From positions 45,073,110-45,137,109 of the forward strand of contig CM077647.1 in assembly GCA_039707465.1 (NCBI GenBank): DNA of 64,000 bases. The letters run 5' to 3'. The translations under genes were made by a program, and so were the position numbers. The notes beneath the pieces were generated by a model that saw only the letters and a list, made by a program, of their open reading frames with translations, was not told where the DNA came from and did not search any database. This document shows positions 9,795-19,964 of this stretch, piece after piece. Position 1 is the first letter of the stretch; every line of letters begins with the position of its first letter. Origin of the DNA: Rhabdophis nuchalis (taxonomy: Eukaryota; Chordata; Lepidosauria; Squamata; Natricidae).

Positions 9795-12380
9795 CTATTT
9801 ATTTATTTATTTGGATTTATTGACCGCCCCCTCTCTCCGAAGAGACTCGGGGCGGTGTACAAGAATTTAAGAGCATATACATATATAACAATTATAAATA
9901 ATAAAACTAAATTAAATGTTTTACCCTGTGTTAAAATATCTCGACCTCTGCCCCCCTGCCAACACAAATTGCAATCAATCGGAGAGGTAGGAGGAGAACC
10001 ACCGTAAAACTGTGCCCCTCACCCCCAACCCCTCCAGTCGATGCAATAGGATACTATGGTCGATGGTATCGAAAGCCGCCGAGAGGTCTAATAGGACCAG
10101 GATGGAGGAACAACCCCCATCTTTGGCTCTCCAGAGATCATCTACCAACGCGACCAATGCTGTCTCAGTGCTGTGCCCGGGCCGGAAGCCGGACTGGCGC
10201 GGGTCTAGATAGTCAATTTCCTCCAGGTGACGGGGAAACTGTTGTGCCACCACACTCTCTACAACCTTCGCCAGAAAGCGAAGGTTGGAGACAGGACGAT
10301 AATTGACTAATAATCCTGGGTCCAGGGAAGGCTTCTTGAGGAGGGGCCTCACCACCGCCTCTTTCAAGACAGTGGGCAAGAACCCCTCACTCAAAGAAGC
10401 ATTTACTACTTCCTGGAGCCAGTCTCGTGAGACCTCCCAGGATGCCAGTACAAGCCAGGAGGGACACGGGTCCAATAAACATGTGGTGGCTCTCAGTCGC
10501 CTACCTAACCTGTCCATATCGTTGGAAGTAACAGAATCAAACTCCTCCCAAAAAGGAGTCTCAAGACCTGTCTTCGGAATTCCCCCTAGACTACTTTCCA
10601 TGGAGATCATCTCGTTCCGGATCTGAGCGATTTTATCCTGCAGATATTCTCCAAATTCCTCAGCTCTGCCCTGCAGAGGGGCTTCCTGCGGCCTCTGTTG
10701 AAGGAGGGAGCGGGTCACCCCAAACAGGATGGCAGGGCGGTTCTCTGCGGATGCTATAAGAGTGGCACAGTAATGACGTTTGGCCCCTCTTATCGCCACA
10801 AGGTAAGTCCTCAAATGGGCTCTCACCTGTGTTCGGTCAGATTCAGACCGTGTGGATCTCCATCTACTCTCTAGGCGTCTCTTGCAGCGTTTCATCTCCC
10901 TCAGCTCCTTGGTAAACCAAGGGGACTGGGTGACTCGGCGCTGCAAGAGAGGCCGCAATGGCGCGACCCGATCCAAGGCCCCAGCAGCCAAAGTATTCCA
11001 TGCGGCCACTAGGTCCTCCGTCGGGGCGCAGGACAAGGTCACAGGTATTGGCCCAAGCTCCATCTGGAACCTTTCAGGTTCCATTAGGCGCCTGGGGCGG
11101 AACCATCTAGGAGATTCTGGTTCCGCCTCCCCGCGGTGGGGTATAGCGGTGGGAAAGTCGAGTCCGAGAAGTGAGTGATCTGACCATGACAGGGGTATGA
11201 TGGCTAAATCCCCTACACCCAGATCCCTCATCCACTGGACAGAGACAAAAATTAAATCCAACGTGTGTCCCCCTACATGGGTGGGGCCCTGAATTACCTG
11301 GGTCAGGTCCATGGCTGTCATGGAGGCCATGAACTCCCGGGCTATCTCGGATGATTCACCTGCCGATGGCAGGTTGAAGTCCCCCAAGACTATAAGACTG
11401 GGGGTCTCCACCGCCACTCCGGCGACCACCTCGAGGAGCTCGGGCAGGGCTGCTGATACATAGTGGGGAGCCAGGTACACAATCAGCACACTCAACTGCC
11501 TCCCCAGGCCCCATCTCACATAGAGGAACTCACAACCGGTAGTCTGAGGCACAGTGGTCTCTCTCGGCTCAAGACTTTCCTTAACAATGATCGCCACCCC
11601 TCCACCCCTGCCTAGGGCCCGTGGCTGATGAAATGCATGGTAACCTGGTGGGCATATTTCCACGAGAAGTAACCCCCCCTCGTGGCCCAACCATGTCTCC
11701 GTAATCCCCACCAGGTCCGGCTCCCCCTCTGACACAAGGTCATTAATGAGGGGGGCTTTGTTGACCACGGACCTGGTGTTACATAGCATCAGCCTAGGGC
11801 CCCGGCTCTGTGTACCTTGACCTAGATTGCGGGGGGAGAACAGATGGTTGGGGCGCGCTACCGCCTGTAGCCAGCGGCCGCGCGCCTCCATCTGGTGGTG
11901 ATGTTTCTGTCTCCCATCATCCCTCCCCCTCCCCATGACCGTTCTGATTAAAAAACCCTCTGTTGAATCAACCCGTGTCCCCCCCCCCATATTGGACCCA
12001 CCCGTCTCCTTCCTGTCTCCACCAGCCGGCCTGGCCATACTCCCAGTCATAGATTGCCTAATCCCTCCCTCCTCCCTGGTACCCCCTAAAAGCCGAATCA
12101 AATGATTTGTTAAAAAACCCCTCAATCTACGTTTCGTCCACTTCTCGTGACTGATCAGTCCTTCCTTGAAATGGGCCCTCGATAGAGTGGAGGGCCAGCT
12201 CTGCGAGAGGGGGGACTCTCGCAGCGAGATGAGGTCTGCCCTCGAGTATATTGCGGAGAATGGTCGTTTGCGGGGCCATATGACCACTGTCAGATGTTTT
12301 TTTAGCAAGGCATGCATAGAATATAGGATATATAAATAGATGTTTTCAGCTGAAATATAAATATAGATATAGCTATACAT
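9795..12380 (-). mobile_element. L2-clade LINE with long open frame but deleted RT core
   Basis: The reversed 3' end is at 9795-9870, with a (TTTA)n tail and the conserved ccgccccctctctccgaag-type terminus. Coding runs from about 12380 down to 9975. Text passes from L-A-G-G-Q-R-S directly into the 3' UTR near 9944, so the RT block containing the Y-A-D-D motif is lost. The break point differs from that of the L2 at 4446-6793. It probably sits inside another minus-strand element. Confidence 0.85.
9975..12380 (-). CDS. L2 ORF2 protein: endonuclease and N-terminal reverse transcriptase, open for 801 codons
   Basis: This is the longest intact frame in the window. The endonuclease has N-T-R-S-V-V-N-K-A, G-I-T-E-T-W-L-G-H-E, L-G-D-F-N-L-P-S and W-S-D-H-S, with all expected catalytic residues. 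The RT part has N-Y-R-P-V-S-N-L, Q-S-G-F-R-P-G-H-S-T-E-T-A and L-L-D-L-S-A-A-F-D-T-I-D-H, the last holding the first catalytic Asp. The frame ends after W-F-S-S-Y-L-S-D; the Y-A-D-D box and thumb are missing, so it cannot be a working reverse transcriptase. The N-terminal 90 or so codons look like untranslated leader read through, so the true start is probably further in. A frame this long without stops suggests a fairly recent insertion. Confidence 0.85.
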   Translation of the reverse strand: MYSYIYIYISAENIYLYILYSMHALLKKHLTVVIWPRKRPFSAIYSRADLISLRESPLSQSWPSTLSRAHFKEGLISHEKWTKRRLRGFLTNHLIRLLGGTREEGGIRQSMTGSMARPAGGDRKETGGSNMGGGTRVDSTEGFLIRTVMGRGRDDGRQKHHHQMEARGRWLQAVARPNHLFSPRNLGQGTQSRGPRLMLCNTRSVVNKAPLINDLVSEGEPDLVGITETWLGHEGGLLLVEICPPGYHAFHQPRALGRGGGVAIIVKESLEPRETTVPQTTGCEFLYVRWGLGRQLSVLIVYLAPHYVSAALPELLEVVAGVAVETPSLIVLGDFNLPSAGESSEIAREFMASMTAMDLTQVIQGPTHVGGHTLDLIFVSVQWMRDLGVGDLAIIPLSWSDHSLLGLDFPTAIPHRGEAEPESPRWFRPRRLMEPERFQMELGPIPVTLSCAPTEDLVAAWNTLAAGALDRVAPLRPLLQRRVTQSPWFTKELREMKRCKRRLESRWRSTRSESDRTQVRAHLRTYLVAIRGAKRHYCATLIASAENRPAILFGVTRSLLQQRPQEAPLQGRAEEFGEYLQDKIAQIRNEMISMESSLGGIPKTGLETPFWEEFDSVTSNDMDRLGRRLRATTCLLDPCPSWLVLASWEVSRDWLQEVVNASLSEGFLPTVLKEAVVRPLLKKPSLDPGLLVNYRPVSNLRFLAKVVESVVAQQFPRHLEEIDYLDPRQSGFRPGHSTETALVALVDDLWRAKDGGCSSILVLLDLSAAFDTIDHSILLHRLEGLGVRGTVLRWFSSYLSD

Positions 12381-13270
12381 ATGTCATGGGTAATGATGTT
12401 AAATGATGACATTTAGGATAAAAGAGAGGAAGAGGATGGGATAAGGATGGGTAGGGGACGGTGGAGAATGGAGGTACAAAAAGTTAAAAGTCACAAGTAG
12501 GGAGAGATAATTATCCTGGTAGATGGTATGTCCTTTTCAACGTTGGTGAGTTGTCTATCAGATGGTATATGTGGAAAAAATATCACACAGTCAATGATCC
12601 AACAAGGCTGGGAAACTTAGATCTGATGAAGTTAAGATTTAAAGCCTGGTGGCCCAGGAAGCTCTCTCCCAATTAATTGACCTCTTCTGTCTCTCCCATC
12701 CTACTTCCCTTCACCTCGATGCCCTAAATGGTATGGTCCACAGTCCAGGTCATCCAAGGGCCTCCGGGATCTTTGTACTTGCCAGTTTTAATGTTAACGT
12801 CTCTGGTCTCGAGATCTTCCGTTGGGGCCTTCGGTGTTTTAGCCTCTCGGTGGTGTTTTGCAACTCTTTTTCTAGCCGGTTTGAGCCTCCAGCGTCCAGC
12901 ATCGAGCCGTGTTCGGCTGCAGGCATTCCTGACCCCCATCGGGCCTCTGATGCCTCGGGCTCGCATCGCCTCAGCATCTTTGTCTCCGATCCCAGACATG
13001 TCGGCCTCCCAAGCCCCCAGTGCGACCCAGAATCTCAGCCTCCCATGATTCCTCCGCCGTGCTCCGGGGCTCCGCACTCTGCACTCTCTCCTGCTGCCTT
13101 CTAGCGGACCACCGAGGCCATAAAGATCCCTGCGGGGCGGCGGGATGACAGCCTTGCTGAGCCTGGCCTCAGTAGATGGAATTTGGCCAGGCTAGATCTT
13201 TTTCGGCCAAAAAGGCCCCCGCAGTCCGCATTGAGCTCAAAGACGCGCCGCCATCTTTTTGGCAGTTGAG
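12381..13270 (-). promoter_or_regulatory. GC-rich LINE-like 5' UTR, probably of the L2
   Basis: The block from about 12640 to 13265 is GC-rich and on the minus strand begins with aaaaagatggcggcgcg (near 13244-13260), matching the AAnATGGCGGC core of YY1 sites that often start mammalian L1 promoters. It lies just upstream of the L2 coding frame and in the same orientation. The 117-codon minus frame here (12724-13077) is Arg-rich with no recognisable domain. It could instead be a separate element. Confidence 0.4.
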
Positions 13271-13961
13271 ATGAAAAAAAAATTATTAATTTTCCTTGAT
13301 AGTTAACTAAAAAAATATTTTACTATTTATATCCAACCTAATAAACATACACTCATTCCCATAATTACATACCTACGTACATACATACGTGCATACATAT
13401 GCATAATTATTATTATTCCATAATTCTTATTATAGCTCATTGTTTGTTAACTGGTAGTTCTTCAATAACAATCTAAAACAGTCTAAAGTTTGTTAAAATT
13501 CTCCCCTATTTTGTTAGAGAACATTCATCAACATTTCTACATGGTTAACTAAAAGTCTTATTGTTTATGTCAACCTCATACTGATGCATGCATACACATA
13601 CATACATATATACATACTCACATAGATACATAGATATATATCATTAAACTATACCATTATTATTAGTTACTCTTGTTGTAGATAATTATTTACTAATACT
13701 AAGTTTCTACTTATTAATCATCAAAGGATGGCAACTTTCATTATCAACCAGTGTCTTTCCAGTAGCGAGGTAAAGTTACCTCTCTTGCCATTTGTGGCTG
13801 TAGTCTCTTTTTATTCTTCTTTCCAGGTTTCTTATAGACTTCATTTCGCACTTTATTGTCCAGTATAGCTCTCAAATAATACCGCTGCCCAGTTTCTGTC
13901 ATTACATGTTGTTTGTCTTTAAATAATCAGACGTATTTCTGGGGAGATTTCTCCTCTTACA
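13271..13961. other. AT-rich stretch, possible second half of an unidentified minus-strand element
   Basis: It holds ATAC/CATA-rich low-complexity stretches (13370-13400, 13585-13640). The minus strand at 13725-13930 has coding-like text (R-Y-Y-L-R-A-I-L-D-N-K-V-R-N-E-V-Y) that I cannot assign. It could belong with 9391-9790 as one element split by the L2. Confidence 0.3.
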
Positions 13962-14358
13962 TCATCAAGACAGAAAGAGGAATTAGCGGAAAATGTGAAG
14001 ATTCAAGTCATGAACAAAGTTAAATATTTGGGGATTTATCTGACAGCTAGATGTAGTACACTTAAAGAGGATAATTACTCTAGATTGAAGCAACAAATTG
14101 CAACAGATTTGGTGAAATGGGAGAATCTACAACTATCATTGATTGGGAGAATATTCACAATAAAAATGAATATTTTGCCAAAAGTTTTATCTGTTTCAGA
14201 CAATCCCAATTAGATTGGGCAAGGACTACTTTGAAGATTTGAATAAAATGGTTTCAAAATTTATATGGCCGGGGAAAACAGCAAGAATAAAGCTCAAAGT
14301 TCTACAAGATGCCAAAATGAGAGGTGGTATAGGCTTACCTGACTGGGAGTTATATTAT
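13962..14358 (+). pseudogene. L1 ORF2 post-RT region, left part
   Basis: The frame reads R-Q-K-E-E-L, then V-K-Y-L-G-I-Y-L-T-A-R-C-S-T-L-K-E-D-N-Y, W-E-N-L-Q-L-S-L-I-G-R-I and, after a frameshift near 14213, M-V-S-K-F-I-W-P-G-K and G-I-G-L-P-D-W-E-L-Y-Y. These are hallmark motifs of L1 ORF2 downstream of the RT palm. The frame is cut after E-L-Y-Y by a reversed L2 and resumes at 17179. It could be the same L1 whose 5' half lies at 7189-9390, but the RT between them is absent. Confidence 0.85.
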
Positions 14359-17178
14359 TTATTTATTTTTATTTATTTTATTATATTTATATCCCGCCCT
14401 TCTCCACAGAGGACCCAGGGCGGCGCACAGGAATTTAAAAACATACAAAAAATAAATACATAATTTAAAATATATTAAACTATTCTAATCCTATGCTAAA
14501 ACCAAATTTTAAAATACCCAATTTAAAACTCTCTAAAATAGTCCCCATGGGAGGTTAGGCTAGGCCGGCTTGTTGGAAAAGATATGTATTTAGACATTGG
14601 TGGAAGAGGCGGAGGTCAGTGATGGTGCATAATTCAGGGGGTAGGTCGTTCCAAAGGGCAGGGCTCGCCACAGAGAAGGCTCTTCCCCTGGGTGTCGCCA
14701 GTCAGCATTGTCCAGCTGACGGCACCCTGAGAAGACCCTCTCTGTGGGAGCGGATCGGCCGAAGGGATGTATGGGGCAGAAGGCGGTCTCGCATATAACT
14801 AGGCCCCGAGCCATGGAGCGCTTTAAAGATGGTCGTCTTGAAGCGCACTTGAAAAGCCACAGGAAGCCAGTGCAGCTCGCGCAGGATCAGTGTTATGTGG
14901 GAGCATCTGGTGGCTCCCATAATCACCCGCGCGGCTGCATTCTGGACTAACTGTAGCTTTCGAGTGCACCTCAAGGGAAGCCCCATGTAGAGAGCATTAC
15001 AGTAGTCGAGTCGGGACGTCACGAGAGCTTGAGTGACTGTGTGAAGGGCAGCCCGGTCCAGTAAGGGGCGCAATTGGCGCATCAGGCGTACCTGATGAAA
15101 CGCCCCCCTGGCCACAGCCGCCACATGGTCCTCCATGGACAGCCGGGAATCCAGGAGGACACCCAAATTGCGCGCCCTCTCCACGGGGGCCAGTGTTTCG
15201 CCCCAATGGTCAGAGTTGGAGTTAATCTGGCTGAAACCGGGGTGCCGGAAACCACAGCCACTCAGTCTTGGCAGGGTTGAGCTTGAGTTTGTTACCACCC
15301 ATCCAGATCCGTACGGCCTACAAACACTGGGACAGCACTTCGGCGGCATCGTTGGGGTGGTCTGGGGTGGATATGTACAGCTGAGTGTCGTCAGCGTACA
15401 GATGGTACTCCACCCCAAAACCACGGATGATCTCGCCCAGCAGCTTCATATATGTGTTAAACAGGAGGGGCGAGAGGGCCGACCCCTGAGGAACCCCACA
15501 TAAGAGGGGTCTCAAGGTCGACCTCTGCCCTCCCGCCAACACATATTGCGACCAACCAGAGAGGTAGGATGAGAACCACCGCAGAATGGTGCTTCCCAGC
15601 CCCAACCCCCCCAGTCGGTGCAATAGGATACCATGGTCGATGGTATCAAAAGCTGCTGAGAGGTCTAACAGGACTAGGATAGAGGAATAACCTCTATCCC
15701 ACGCCCTCCAGAGATCATCAATCAACGCGACCAATGCCGTCTCGGTGCTGTGACCAGGTCGGAAGCTGGACTGGCGCGGGTCTAGATAATCAACTTCCTC
15801 CAAGTGTCGCGGAGATTGTTGGGCCACCACACTCTCAACAACCTTCACTAAAAAGTGAAGGTTGGAGACCGGACGATAGTTCTCCAACAATGCTGGGTCC
15901 AGGGACGGCTTCTTGAGGAGGGGCCTCACTACCGCCTCTTTCAAGATGGCAGGCAAGGACCCCTCACTCAAAGATGCGTTGACAATGCCCTGGAGCCAGC
16001 CTCGTGTCATCTCCCAGGATGCCAGTACAAGCCAGGAGGGACATGGGTCCAATAAACATGTGGTCTCCCTAAGTCTCCTTGACAACCTGTCCATATCCTC
16101 TGTGGTGACAAAGTCAAACTCCTCCCAAGAAGGAACCTCAAGACTAGTCTCGGACGGTCCCACAGGGCCACTGTCGATGGAGGTAGCTCATTCCGAATCC
16201 GAGTGATTTTCTCCTGCAGATAAATCCCAAATCCCTCTGCTTGCTCTTGCAAAGGGGCTTCCCGCGGCCTCTGGTGAAGGAGGGAGCGGGTCACCCCAAA
16301 CAGGGCGGCAGGGCGGTTATCTGCAGATGCAATAAGGGTGGCACAATACTCACGTTTGGCCACCCTTATCGCCACTAAGTAAGCCCTAATATGGGTTCTC
16401 ACTAGTGTTCGGTCGGCTTCGGAGCGAGAGGATCTCCATCTACTCTCTAGGCGTCTCTTGTGGCGCTTCATCTCCCGAAGCTCCTCAGTAAACCAAGGAG
16501 CCTGGGTGGTTCGTCGCTGCAAGAGAGGCCGCAAGGGCACGACTCGGTCCAAGGCCCCTGCGGCCGCACTTAACCATGCGGCCACTAGGTCCTCAGTCGA
16601 GTCGCGAGGCAGGGTCACAGGAATTTGCCCAAGCTCCCTCTGGAACCTTTCCGGGTCCATTAGAAGCCTGGGGCGGAACCATCTAGGAGTATCCGGTTCC
16701 GCCTCCCCGCGGTGAGGTGAAGCGATTGGAAAGTCCAGCCGAAGGAGAGCGTGATCTGTCCATGACAAGGGAGTGATGACTAGATCCCCTATTCCCAGAT
16801 CACAACTCCACTGTCCCGAGACGAAGATTAAATCCAGTGTGTTTCCCCCCTCGTGAGTAGGGCCTAAAACTACTTGGGTCAGGTCCATGGCCGTCACGGA
16901 GGCCATGAACTCCCGAGCTGCTCCATAGGCTTCGCCCGCCGACGGCAAGTTAAAGTCCCCCATGACTACCAGTCTGGGGGTCTCAACTGCCGCCTCGGCT
17001 ATCACCTCAAGGAGCTCGGGCAGGGCTTTTGTTGCATAGCAAGGAGCCAGGTACACAACTAACACGCCCAACTGCCTCCCTAGGCCCCATCTCACGCAGA
17101 GAGATTCACACCCGGTCGTCTGAGGGATTGTGGTCTCCTTCGGCTCTAGACCTTGCAGAGGCCTTGCAGATAACATTG
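14359..17178 (-). mobile_element. L2-clade LINE nested in L1 ORF2, 5' truncated
   Basis: The 3' end lies at 14359-14425, with a (TAAA)-type tail and the conserved cgccctgggtcc terminus. The body extends to about 17160, where the endonuclease starts mid-domain, so the element is 5' truncated. Unlike the other two minus L2 copies in this region it keeps the RT core, including Y-A-D-D. Flanking L1 codons continue without loss (E-L-Y-Y before, Q-A-T-N-L after) and share only a 4-bp ttat. A short extra stretch at 17159-17178 of unknown origin lies at the 5' junction. Confidence 0.9.
14590..17160 (-). pseudogene. L2 ORF2 protein remnant: partial endonuclease, RT and C-terminus
   Basis: Three overlapping minus frames (16007-17176, 15318-16163, 14702-15424) cover the protein. 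Seen in order: M-G-D-F-N-L-P-S and W-T-D-H (endonuclease), N-Y-R-P-V-S-N-L, L-L-D-L-S-A-A-F-D-T-I-D-H (RT motif A), G-V-P-Q-G-S-A-L-S-P, Y-A-D-D-T-Q-L (RT motif C with both Asp), then L-G-V-L-L-D-S-R-L-S-M and L-V-T-S-R-L-D-Y-C-N-A-L-Y. Frameshifts near 16150 and 15330 disable it. The family copies its RNA at nicked DNA; this copy is inactive. Confidence 0.85.
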
Positions 17179-18020
17179 TTATCAGGCAACAAATCTGATG
17201 TGTATCAAGGAATAGATAACGTAAAGAAATACTAGGCTTCTAGACTTAGACCTGCTGTTGGACAGGCACACATTTTTGTGGTATAAAGGAACTAAAGTGC
17301 ATGACTGCTTTAGAAGACATTATATAAGAGAGTCCTTGTTTTTAAACTGGGAAAAGGTGAAGAGATTACACTACCTTAAAATTCCAGTCTGGATATCAAC
17401 TATTGAAGCATTTTCATATGCAATAATATATAAAAAGGAACAAACAGTTAGATATGCAGAGTTATTAAATACAGAGGGTGAGCTCAAATCTATCCAGGAG
17501 CTAAAACAGGAAGGAATAAAAATGAATTGGTATACTTATATGCAAATACATTCTAAACATAAGGAAGATAAAAAAAGAGGGCGTATATGATAAAATGACC
17601 GAACCAGATAAAATTTTAACAGGCATTGATGAAAAAATAATTTTAAAACTGTATGCTTATTTGTTAGAGATGTAGCTTCAGGAAGAACAAGTAAAAGAAA
17701 CTATGATAGCTTGGAGAAAAATTTTTGGGCATGGGATTGAGCTAGACAAGTGGTAAAAATTGTGGATGCAAAATTATAAAATGACTATGTCAACTGCTTA
17801 TAAAGAGAACTTGTATAAGATGTTTTATAGGTGGCACCTATCACCAGCGAGAATTTCAAGAATGTCCAAGAACAAATCTGAAAAATGTTGGAAATGCCAC
17901 CAGATGCCTGGCTCTTATTACCATATGTGGTGGACTTCCCCAAATTATCTTTGTTGTGTTATACCAGAAATAAAATATTTTTGGCACTGTTCTTCAACCT
18001 GAATTATGTTGAAACGTTGT
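17179..18020 (+). pseudogene. L1 ORF2 C-terminus, right part
   Basis: After the L2 the L1 text resumes: Q-A-T-N-L-M-C-I-K-E, L-L-D-L-D-L-L-L-D-R-H, L-W-Y-K-G-T-K-V-H, then (17760-18002) L-Y-K-M-F-Y-R-W-H-L-S-P-A-R-I and the Cys-rich K-C-W-K-C-H-Q-M-P-G-S-Y-Y-H-M-W-W-T, the L1 C-terminal Cys/His motif with C-x2-C and a following His. Several stops and frameshifts are present. Confidence 0.85.
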
Positions 18021-18374
18021 GGATTTCAATACATAATACAGTGTTCATTTTTGAAGATTTCTTATTATAGCATGAAAACTGGAAGAGTGCCTCACAACAG
18101 TTTCCTGTATTTATTCATATCACAGACACATGAAACTAGCCACTTAAAGAATCTGCTACTTTGCACTGTGGTTAAATCATAAGGCATTCTGCTCAAATCT
18201 TGATTTTAATTGACAAAATCTCTTAAGATATTTTTGCTTAGCAAATTGCTTAAATGCAGATAACATTGTTGATAATACTGTCATGTATAATTGCTCTAAT
18301 AACTTGTAAATAAAGACTCTGTTCTATCCCATCTTTATTAAGAGTCCTACACTTCAAAAATTTAGTGGTATGGT
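18021..18374. other. AT-rich DNA, possible L1 3' UTR
   Basis: No frame or repeat could be supported. It follows the L1 ORF2 end directly and includes aataaag at 18308-18314, so it may be the L1 3' UTR, but no A-tail or target duplication is visible. Confidence 0.3.
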
Positions 18375-19256
18375 TAAGGTGACCAGACGTCCCGCATTTG
18401 GCGGGGCAATAATGCTTTCAAACAATTAGTCACGCCTCCCGCGGGCTCTTTAAAATGTCCTGATTTTTTGAAAGACATGTTAATATCTGGTCACCTTATC
18501 CAAAGCATCCAGAGCAAAGGCGAAGCTGAGGCGGGCTCCCCAAAAGGAGGTGCAGAGTGGCCAAGGGGCTCTGTGGGGAAAAAAAAAACTTGACTGCCAA
18601 GCGATGAACAGATGGGAAGGTTAACAGGCACGCGCAATGCATGGCAGACGAGGAGATGCGCGACTTTGCTATAGTCCTTGTCCGCCGTGCGTTGCGCGTG
18701 CCTGTTAACCTTCCTGTCTGCCATGCAATGCACGGTGGGCAAGGAGACGGGTAACTTTGCTATGACATAGGAGCAGGAAGTTGGGACTTCCTCCTTCCTT
18801 AGCCCAGCTAAGCAGCAGGGGGTGAGGCAGGCAATGCGGCCGCAGCGGCGGGTCACTGAATTTGGAGCGGTCCGGCTGCCCCACGGCCAAGGAGGCAGCC
18901 AGCATGCCGGCCACTCGTCTGCTTCCCAGGGTCTGAAGGGGCTCCGCGGGGGGAGGAAGGAAACTGGCTGCCAGATCTGCCCCACTAGCTCACCCACTGG
19001 GCTCCGCAGGGGGAGGAAGGGAACTGGCTGCTGGAGCCAGCGGGTGGGCTGGACGGGCACGCAGGGCGGGCGGGATGAGTGGCGACGGCCATTCGCTACC
19101 CACCTGCCCCGCTCACTCACCCACATGCTGGCTGGGGAGGATACCAGAGCGCTTCCCAGGGTCTGAAAGGGCTCCCGGGGTGGGGGAGGAGAAACAGACA
19201 GACAGAGAAACAGGAGGGGAGGGAATCAGAGAGGGACTGATAGACACACAGAGTAC

Positions 19257-19307
<51 letters not shown>

Positions 19308-19565
19308 TGGGGAGGGAGGGAGGGAGGGAGAGAGACAGAGAGAGGCACACAGAGAGAATGACAGAGGGAGGGATTGAATCGGAGACAGAGAGAGGGAGGG
19401 AATCAGAGTGACAGACACAGGGAGAGACACAGAATGAGTGATTAAGTGAGTAAATGACAGATAGACAGACACACAGTGACAGATGGGAGGAGGGAGGAGA
19501 GAGAGACAGATACAGAGAGAGAGAGAGACAGGCAGAGAAAGAGACAGAAAGAAAAAGAGAGAATG

Positions 19566-19628
<63 letters not shown>

Positions 19629-19816
19629 ACTTATGACTACAATTGAGCCCAAAATGTTGGTTGCTAAGCAAGACCGTTGTTAAGTGAGTTTCACCACATT
19701 TTCCAAGTTGGCCCCGGCCCCGGTCACATGACCACTGAGCCACTCCCACAAAACACCTCCCCCCCCCCCCAGTCAATGGTGTCCCTCTTTACCAATGTTA
19801 AAATCTGGTCACCTTA
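18375..19816. mobile_element. hAT-type non-autonomous DNA element with perfect 8-bp target duplication
   Basis: The ends are inverted: taaggtgaccaga at the left and tctggtcacctta at the right. The 8-mer ggtatggt flanks both sides (18367-18374 and 19817-19824), the duplication length of hAT transposons. There is no transposase frame. A second copy of the inner end lies near 18480-18500, suggesting one element within another. The interior has a GC-rich part (18570-19180), a purine-rich satellite (19190-19630), and at 19631-19760 a module also found in the elements at 34042, 36292 and 56547. Confidence 0.85.
19190..19630 (+). repeat. Purine-rich GA/GAAA satellite inside the hAT element
   Basis: It runs from diverged GAGACAGA-type sequence through (GA)n at 19257-19307 to (GAAA)n at 19567-19628. 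The long Ser/Leu-rich and Arg/Glu-rich frames over it on both strands are products of repeat composition, not genes. Comparable purine arrays occur at 22335-22600 and, reversed, at 34265-34650. Confidence 0.85.
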
Positions 19817-19964
19817 GGTATGGTACTAAATCCAAGATTTGTATTTGAGATTGTATTCATGTTGACAGGAAGGTATTTAAAAAATTAATATGGAAACGAC
19901 AATCATGTTACCAAAGTCTCCCTTTTCCTTTTTATATGTGGTGCAACACACATAAACAGGAAAA

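Noticed and set aside
12649..13104. 151-codon plus-strand frame in GC-rich DNA
   Set aside because: Lies in a LINE-like 5' leader, with equally long frames on the other strand and no domain.
19113..19776. Ser/Leu/Phe-rich frames of 179 and 219 codons on the minus strand
   Set aside because: They are translations of GA and GAAA satellite DNA; all frames stay open because of repeat composition.
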